A stretch of 64,000 nt of DNA from positions 3,534,001-3,598,000 of the forward strand of contig JAGPNK010000001.1 of assembly GCA_020746835.1 (NCBI GenBank), read 5' to 3'. This stretch comes from Stachybotrys elegans (taxonomy: Eukaryota; Ascomycota; Sordariomycetes; Hypocreales; Stachybotryaceae). Below the pieces are notes generated by a model. It was not told where the DNA came from. It did not search any database and saw only the letters and a program-made list of their open reading frames with translations. This document shows, one piece after another, positions 58,189 to 64,000 of the stretch (position 1 is its first letter; every line of letters begins with the position of its first letter). Position numbers and translations under genes: made by a program.

Positions 58189-59596
58189 TCATGTCCCCCC
58201 CATCTTGACGTCCTGCCGAATAGGCAACTCTTCTACCACGGCCGGCTTCTCGCTCGCATCATCGGGAGTGCTGATGGCGGAATGGCGGAATATCCTCACA
58301 GTGCCGTCTTGCCCTGCCGTGACCATTACTTCCCCGTGAACGTCGACCCAAAAGCACACTTCGTTGTGTGCCTGCACGCGCTGCATGACCTCTTTGCTCT
58401 TGACGTTCCACAGGACGACGGCGCCGTCTTCGCTGGCGGACGCGACTAGAGGCTCACCGTCAAGTACAGCAAAGCAGCCGCCGATGGCAAACTTCTCGTT
58501 GCGGTGACCTTGATACGTCTTCTTTACGCTTCCAGAGACATAGTCCCAGAGCCGGATACAGTTGTCAAGGTTGAATGCCAGGACGAACCGCCCGTTGGGC
58601 GAGAAGCACACGTTGGTGACTGCCGGGTTGTCTTCATGAACCAGAGTCCTCAGGCACTGGCCTGTCGAGGTGTCCCAAACGCGACTGGGACGGTCAGTAT
58701 GCTGCTGAGTGGGATGGGTTGGGAGATACTTACATGAGCCCGTCCGTCGAGCAACTGACCACCAGAGTGCCATCTCGACAGAAATCGATGCCGCTGACAG
58801 GGTCGCTATGGGCGGGAAGACTCCTCATAAGCCTTCCGGCTCTCACGTCCCAGAGGAAGACAGCCTCATCGTAGGAACCGCTGGCCAAGATATTTCCCTT
58901 GGGGGAAAAGGCCAAGCAGTGTATATAGTTGTGGTGGCCTCGCAAAGGTGCTCTTTCCTGGCCGGCCGCCGATTTGCGAGTAGTTGTTTGGGGCCTCCCC
59001 GTGACACGATCCCAGAGATGAATAGCCTTGTCATCCGAGCCGCTGGCCAGCGTGTTGCTGTCGGGACCCCAGGCCAGACAGCTCACACCGGCCAGGTGGC
59101 CGATGAGGGTGTCCATGTGATCGCCCGTCGCCGCGTCCCATATCCTCAGGGTCGAGTCGGCGGATGCGGACGCGATGTAGCGGCCATTTGGCGATATGCG
59201 GACCTGCGAGACCGGCTTGGTGTGGCCGCGCAGAACAAGCTTCGGCTGGTAGTTGGGCTTCCGGGGCTCGGGCAGCGGCGTGGCCCGGCGCGGCCGCGGG
59301 GAGAAGGACTCGGTGCGCGTGCGGTTCGTGGAGCTCCGGGATGCAGAGCGCGAGCGAGACCGGAGGCTGCCCGACTGCGAGACAGATCGCGACCGCAGGC
59401 CCGAGGGGGAGCGTCGATTGAGGGAGCTGGAGCTGTGCCCGGAGGCGGATCTGCTGCGCGAGGAGGCCCGGCTCGAGGCATAGAATTCCTTGTTGGGCTT
59501 GGGCTTGGTGTGCCGGTCAGGCTCTGGGGAGGACTCGTCGGTCCTGCGCTTCTTGTGAGGTGGTGTCGCGCCGGGGACTTCGTATTCGGGCGTCAT
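58189..59596 (-). CDS. swd3: COMPASS (Set1C) WD40 subunit Swd3/WDR5
   Basis: Two minus-strand exons, 59596-58734 and 58684-58189, give 452 residues. Swd3/WDR5 is the beta-propeller core of the Set1/COMPASS histone H3K4 methyltransferase. WD repeats run from about residue 119 to the end: LVLRGHTKPVSQVRISPNGR, SADSTLRIWD, LIGHLAGVSCLAWGPDSNTL, GSDDKAIHLWD, LASGSYDEAVFLWDVRAG, GLIRVWDTSTGQ (across the intron), CIRLWDYVSGSVKKTYQGHR and EDGAVVLWNVKSKEV. The C-terminal GSVKKTYQGH and the long last blades fit WDR5-type proteins rather than other WD40 families. Unusually, about 115 residues precede the propeller, rich in Ser-Arg dipeptides (SRASSRSRSASGH, SLRSRSRSAS). An 11-codon uORF ends on the start codon (see findings). 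The 49-nt intron has a GTAAGT donor. Confidence 0.9.
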
Positions 59597-59628
59597 GATC
59601 GGGTGAGGGGCGCAGGGCCGGGGTCCAT
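59593..59628 (-). promoter_or_regulatory. Candidate uORF overlapping the swd3 start (ATGA)
   Basis: On the minus strand an ATG at 59628 in good context (A at -3, G at +4) opens an 11-codon frame. Its TGA (59595-59593) overlaps the swd3 ATG (59596-59594) as ATGA. It is regulatory only if the transcript starts upstream of 59628. Confidence 0.5.
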
Positions 59629-62134
59629 TGTTCAATGGATGGAGCTTGCTGCGGTGTGCGTCGCGTGGTGGTTTGACGTCGCGATGGGCTGAAGCAGCAG
59701 CAAACCAAAAAGGTGGTCAGGGAAGGACCTGAGAGGAAAATAAAGTGGGGCCTGCGCGTTGATCGCTGGGCAGGCACCTTTGGAGCTGCTTGATTGCCTC
59801 ATCGGGGCAACGAGTTTCCTTCCCCATGCATGTTGAGCCGCATATCTTGCGCATTCTCTTTCTCTCTCCCCCCCTCCCTTTTCTGTTTCCTCTATTCTTT
59901 CACGGTGGAGGCTTAGATGGAGCTGACCTGAGTCGAATTTAGCGGCGTCAGTGGCGTACCAACGTGATGGGATTTCCTTGATTAGGGGCTTCCTGTTCGT
60001 CACCATGGCAAGCGTATAGCGAAGGCGATTGGCCTGCGTGAGGTTGAGACTAACTTGGCTGATTCCTTTTTCTTGGAGGTGAAGGTCCAGCCGCAATGTT
60101 CTAGATCTTGCTTACGACCGACGGATTGGTTTACAGCCAGGCGAGGGTGAGACACTTCCCAAGACGATGCATGATACTATGTCAGCCGCTCGTATCGACG
60201 GACGGACGGACTGTCTTGCTCTTCCACACGCTCAGCCCAGCCACGACCAAGCTTCTTCAGCTCGCCAGTCCCAAGACGGCTTGACGCGCGATGTGTGAGA
60301 TGAGCACCAGGAGCCGGGAAGAGGGATAAGCAACGAAGGCTTGGGCCGTGCATGAGACGTGGCGGTCTGACGGATCAACACTATCAGGTTGGGCCACTGC
60401 TATGCTAACTTTGGGTTGTGGTCAATAGTTTTCGCTGTGGCGGAGTCGCGCGGCGGCTGTATCTGACAAGCAACAAAGAGGGGGTTGTGAGGCTCTTGAT
60501 GTGTCTTGTTATAGGGGAGATGGATGGCAGACTATTGACATGGTGCATGCATAGCGTAACATTTATGCAACTGTCAGACACAAGTCCCCCTCGCGCTCTA
60601 TTGTTGGGCAGATGGAGAGAGAGATACATTCCCATTGTCACCCACAGGTAAAGTCATGCTGGTCGTCTTGTCGTGACTCGCTGTCAGATTATACGAGGAT
60701 GAACCATAGCTCATCGTTCCTGGGTATACGGATAATGGGATGCATGATGCATCTATTTGGTGGAGAAGTTGTAAATTATGCCTGGCGCGGAAGCTGGTCT
60801 TTGCATATACCACGAGTTTGTACGACCTTGAATTTTGACATTGACTATGTTGGCACGGGCCGACACGACACGTCACGTAGTCACGTAATGGACGGCATGC
60901 TCCGTGAAATTTTCGACATGGATGATGGATGAAAGATGAAGCTTGGGCGGCCGTGATTCACGATGGCATGGCACTGGGGTGGATGTTGTCGCACCGTTCC
61001 GCCCTATGAGTAAAAGGGTGTGCCAGACGCTGACGAGTCTCGTTTACCATTCTGGGTCAGGTATCCGACGTTGGTTTCTCAAGGAGGCTTACTCACGCAC
61101 ACACTCAACGCGACAAGCATGCATGGTTGGACGGGACATGGTCTTATTCATCAAGATCAGGTGCGCGGCCAGTCGGTGACGCATCACTCCAGTGGAGGCT
61201 ATGGTCCGCGAAATTACAGCCCCCTTATTGATGCCACCACGACACTCACCAGAGCGACCAAAGGACCGACCCTCCTCACCATCAGGAGATGCTGGCTAGG
61301 ATCTCGACCCCTGCCAGGCTGCATCCACCATCTGCACGCGCCCTGCTTAGCATGCTCTGGCTCCGGCCAATAGCCAGACTCGCTGCCCCCCGAACGGGTC
61401 CAGGCAAGGCTATTTTGCGATGAGAGAGATTGGACTCGACAGACCAAATGCCCCGGGGTACACGCAAGGAAACGCCAAATTGGCAGTCTGCTGCAGGTAC
61501 CAGCCCAGTCGTTCCATGAGGGGCTTGACGCCATTCCAGACGCCGGGGCCAGACGCTAGCCCGCTTCTGGCCGGGCGTTCCTGGATGCAACGGCTTGGTC
61601 CTCGAGCCTCGAGAACCTCGAGCCGCGACTGCGCCTCCCTCTCTCCCAATGGCACCGCGACGGGGCCCTGGAGCGGTAAAGGAGATCGATGGGTCCCCAA
61701 TCTCTCATCTCCACAGCCTTGTTTGCTCTTCCGCTTGTCGCTAGAGCACGTCGGGCGGTTCTGAGGCACTGGCGTCCGGTTCCTGGTGTTGGTTCACTCG
61801 TTTACCCACTCAGGCCGCAGGGCCTGCAGGGCACGACTGCGGACGGACCAGCCTGGGCAGAGATCCCGCCTGGCCTTACATGCATACATCTCTCCGTTTC
61901 TGCTCCCACACTTCCCTTCCCTTCTTCTTCTTCCTCTTCCACCTTCATTCCAACACCAGGTCGTCGCTCATTACAGCTAAGGCAGTCAGCCTCCCACACT
62001 CTTTACACCCAACCAAAGGAATTGAAAAAAAAAAGAAAAGACAACCCACGCTCTTTATATAACCCGCCATCATCTCCTGACTCAATACCCATCTTCTTCG
62101 AGTTTTCAGTCATCACCAAAAAACAACCACCAAG
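59597..62134. promoter_or_regulatory. Divergent intergenic region, swd3 / GPI wall protein
   Basis: These 2.5 kb contain no supported gene. The right end (about 61890-62134) is a C/T- and A-rich leader with a TATA-like box. Open frames such as 61689-62417 plus run into the leader and the next gene in the wrong frame. Confidence 0.5.
62054..62062 (+). promoter_or_regulatory. Candidate TATA box of the GPI wall-protein gene
   Basis: TTTATATAA lies about 73-81 bp upstream of the start codon and is followed by a C/A-rich leader with CATCACCAAAAAACAACCACC directly before the ATG region. This is typical of strongly expressed fungal wall genes. Confidence 0.5.
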
Positions 62135-62982
62135 ATGCAGTTCACCATGTCTGTTTCGGCCTTCCTGGCCATGGCCGCCTCTGTCCTCGCCCAGACTGCC
62201 GACTTCAACCCCGTCTACACTCCCCTTGAGAACGAGGTTATCCCCGCCGGCACTACCTACGAGGTTACCTGGGACGCCCCCGCTGCCTATGCCGACGGCA
62301 CCATCACCATCACCCTCATCGGTGGTGCTACCCAGGGCAGCCAGGTCCCCATCCAGCAGATTGCTGGTACGTTTATGCCTTGCCGTTGATGGCGGCTCTC
62401 GTTGTGCGCCTTGCTGACCGTGAATCTGTAGCTGGTATCCCCAACTCTCAGGAGAAGTTCTCCTGGACCGTCGAGCCCAGCCTCGGCGCCGCCGCCGTCT
62501 ACGGTCTCAAGTTCAGCCTTGACAGCAACCCCGACGTCTTCCAGTACTCCATGCCCTTTAGCATTGATGCCTCTGGCGCGGCCGAGGGCACCAGCACCTC
62601 TGCCTCTGCCTCTGCCGCCGCCACCGTCACCTCTGCTTATGGCATCAAGACTGTCACTCTCTCCGAGGCTCCTGAGCCCACCACCACCGAGGCCACCACC
62701 ACTGTCGTCACCACCAGCGCTGCTCCTACCACGACCAGCACCTTCAGCAGCACCACCGTTCGCGCCAACACCACCACCCTGGTGACCTCTACCTCCGCCT
62801 CCGCCTCCAGCTCTTCCTCCAGCTCCATCGTCACTATCCCCTCTAGCTCTTCCTCCCTGTCCCCCTCGGTCACCGAGGACGTGACCGCTCCTGCTGAGAC
62901 CACCCCTGGAAGCGGTGCCGCCTCTCTGAGCACTTCCTTCTTCGCCGTCGCCGGTCTGGTCATGGCCTACATGGCTCTGTAA
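62135..62982 (+). CDS. GPI-anchored Ser/Thr-rich wall protein with KRE9/KNH1-like domain
   Basis: Exons are 62135-62366 and 62432-62982, giving 260 residues. The signal peptide is MQFTMSVSAFLAMAASVLA. Residues about 20-125 form the Kre9/Knh1 N-terminal, Ig-like domain: FNPVYTPLENEVIPAGTTYEVTWDAP, TITITLIGG, then FSWTVEPSLG and YGLKFSLDSNPDVFQYSMPF. This family is linked to beta-1,6-glucan and cell-wall organisation, though the filamentous members are mostly uncharacterised. A Ser/Thr linker (about 130-235), likely O-glycosylated, follows. The C-terminus has a small-residue omega region (PGSGAASLS) and a hydrophobic tail (FFAVAGLVMAYMAL), a standard GPI attachment signal. Third codon positions are strongly C-biased, as in abundant proteins. 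The phase-1 intron has a GTACGT donor. Confidence 0.9.
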
Positions 62983-64000
62983 GCCCGGAATGGGCTGCAC
63001 TGCTTCCTTTCTTGGTTGTTGCTTCTTCTAGGTTCTTGGGCGGCGGGTCTGATTGCTATCCCTGGCTTTGTCTTCGGCACATAATGATGATTAGACCGGA
63101 GTTGGATAGACCCCAGGCATACGTGTAATTCAGGAAAATTTTATGGTTCTAGTCTTTGGTCAATAACCACAACGCAAAGTTACTTGGCGTTCTCAACAGA
63201 GACGGGGCCTCAGTTGCGCGTACGCGGCCGGCTGCCCAGCGAATCTCTCCACCCCCTACAATGAGTCGCATCGCATCGTAGCCGAGCCTAGGTGTTTTGT
63301 GAAGGCTGTAAACAATGACTGTGGAATGAAGAGCCCGGCAAACATCCACGCGATGGAATGTGAGACATTGTCATCTGAGACACGGGCTGTGCAGCATGTC
63401 TCGGAAGGCGAGTCTCGTCAGTCACCAAACTGGTGAGTTGCTTCGATTCATCCTGGATCCATCTGTGGTTGGTAAAGATAGCAATCCAATCTCGGCAGCG
63501 TTACAACGACTGATAGTATGGCGAACCAACCCTTGTGGTACTCATCCTTGTGCGGATGTGTCCCTTGTGCTTCTCTTTTATTTGCTTCGTGTTTTGCTTG
63601 CAGAGCCATCGTGCATCTGCCACGTTGTTTGGGTTGCACATATGGGGCAATCAGCTGTCAAACATCACACTGTGACACTGCATGCTCTATTGACAATGAC
63701 GACAGGTCTCGACACTTGCAGTGGCGTGTTGGTGGTACGTGAGACGTCAAGTCAACGGATGGAGGTTGAATGAGACAGAGGCATGGAGGTGTAAGTGGCC
63801 AGGAAAGTCACGTGGTGGCTTATAAGGACTTTATTTCTCGATCTTCTTTATAAACTTTCCCATTCCGGCAAAAGGGTCTCTGCCTGTGATCTTGAGGTTG
63901 TGTGTGAGAAATATTTTCTTTTCTTGGCCATGCAGAAAAGAAAAGAAAACCCAAAGTGGGATTTGTCCTCACACTCTCTCACAGGGATCACAGCATACTC
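62983..64000. other. Right-end intergenic sequence
   Basis: This holds the 3' UTR of the GPI protein gene, followed by sequence without a supported gene. TATA-like motifs (TTATAAGG and TTTATAAAC) occur near 63820-63857, followed by a CT/AG inverted repeat, so a promoter for a gene beyond the window is possible. Confidence 0.45.

Noticed and set aside
58709..59692. 327-codon plus-strand frame opposite swd3
   Set aside because: It is a shadow of the WD40/SR-coding exon and is Gly/Arg/Ala-rich without structure.
1..64000. tRNA, 5S/rRNA, CRISPR, intact transposase/reverse transcriptase, telomere repeat or polyketide/NRPS cluster
   Set aside because: I looked for B-box-like GGTTCGANNCC with a partner A-box, 5S landmarks, regularly spaced repeats and core domains by eye and saw none. 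A tRNA or covariance-model scan would be the decisive check.

Overview
This is a window of nuclear DNA from a filamentous ascomycete, most likely a Sordariomycete and possibly Hypocreales (taxonomy inferred from protein flavour; no search was run). The genes have short spliceosomal introns, mostly 49-70 nt, with GT..AG ends and CTRAC-like branch points. They include fungal-specific families: a Zn2Cys6 regulator, a KRE9/KNH1-like GPI protein, a group III (Ssk2-type) MAPKKK and a She3-like protein. I assembled exons by hand from reading frame, splice consensus and protein continuity, and every completed model closes in frame.

Layout. 0-6 kb: the 3' part of a single-pass membrane protein gene, a secreted GH53 endo-galactanase (-), and alpha-tubulin (+). 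6.5-16 kb: a dense housekeeping block with nucleolar Nop12 (-), an Rpd3L/Sin3 histone deacetylase subunit of the Dep1/Sds3 type (+), cytochrome oxidase assembly factor Coa3 (-) and the Pta1/symplekin 3'-end-processing scaffold (+). 17.8-21.6 kb: a She3-like coiled-coil protein and an orphan acidic protein. 22-30.7 kb: a Zn2Cys6 regulator (-), an MFS transporter (+) and a peroxisomal 2,4-dienoyl-CoA reductase with a C-terminal AKL signal (-). 30.65-44.9 kb: about 14 kb with no convincing gene but many simple repeats and homopolymers. 44.9-54.2 kb: the HOG-pathway MAPKKK os-4/ssk2 (+), cytidine deaminase (+), a secreted Ser/Thr-rich protein with a cysteine-rich C-terminal module (-), and a conserved-looking disordered Pro/Ser-rich protein (-). 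58.2-63 kb: the COMPASS WD40 subunit Swd3/WDR5 (-) and a GPI-anchored KRE9/KNH1-like wall protein (+).

How the genes relate. Most are independent core functions: cytoskeleton, ribosome biogenesis, chromatin (Dep1 and Swd3), mRNA 3' ends, mitochondria, osmosensing and pyrimidine salvage. There is no sign of a canonical secondary-metabolite cluster, CRISPR, rRNA or tRNA. The only accessory-looking grouping is the regulator/MFS/dienoyl-CoA reductase trio. The more interesting observations are small: a tandem splice acceptor inside the Coa3 membrane segment, an ATGA stop-start uORF before swd3, two protein families I do not recognise, and possible gene remnants in the 14-kb desert. I found no clear undescribed multi-gene system.
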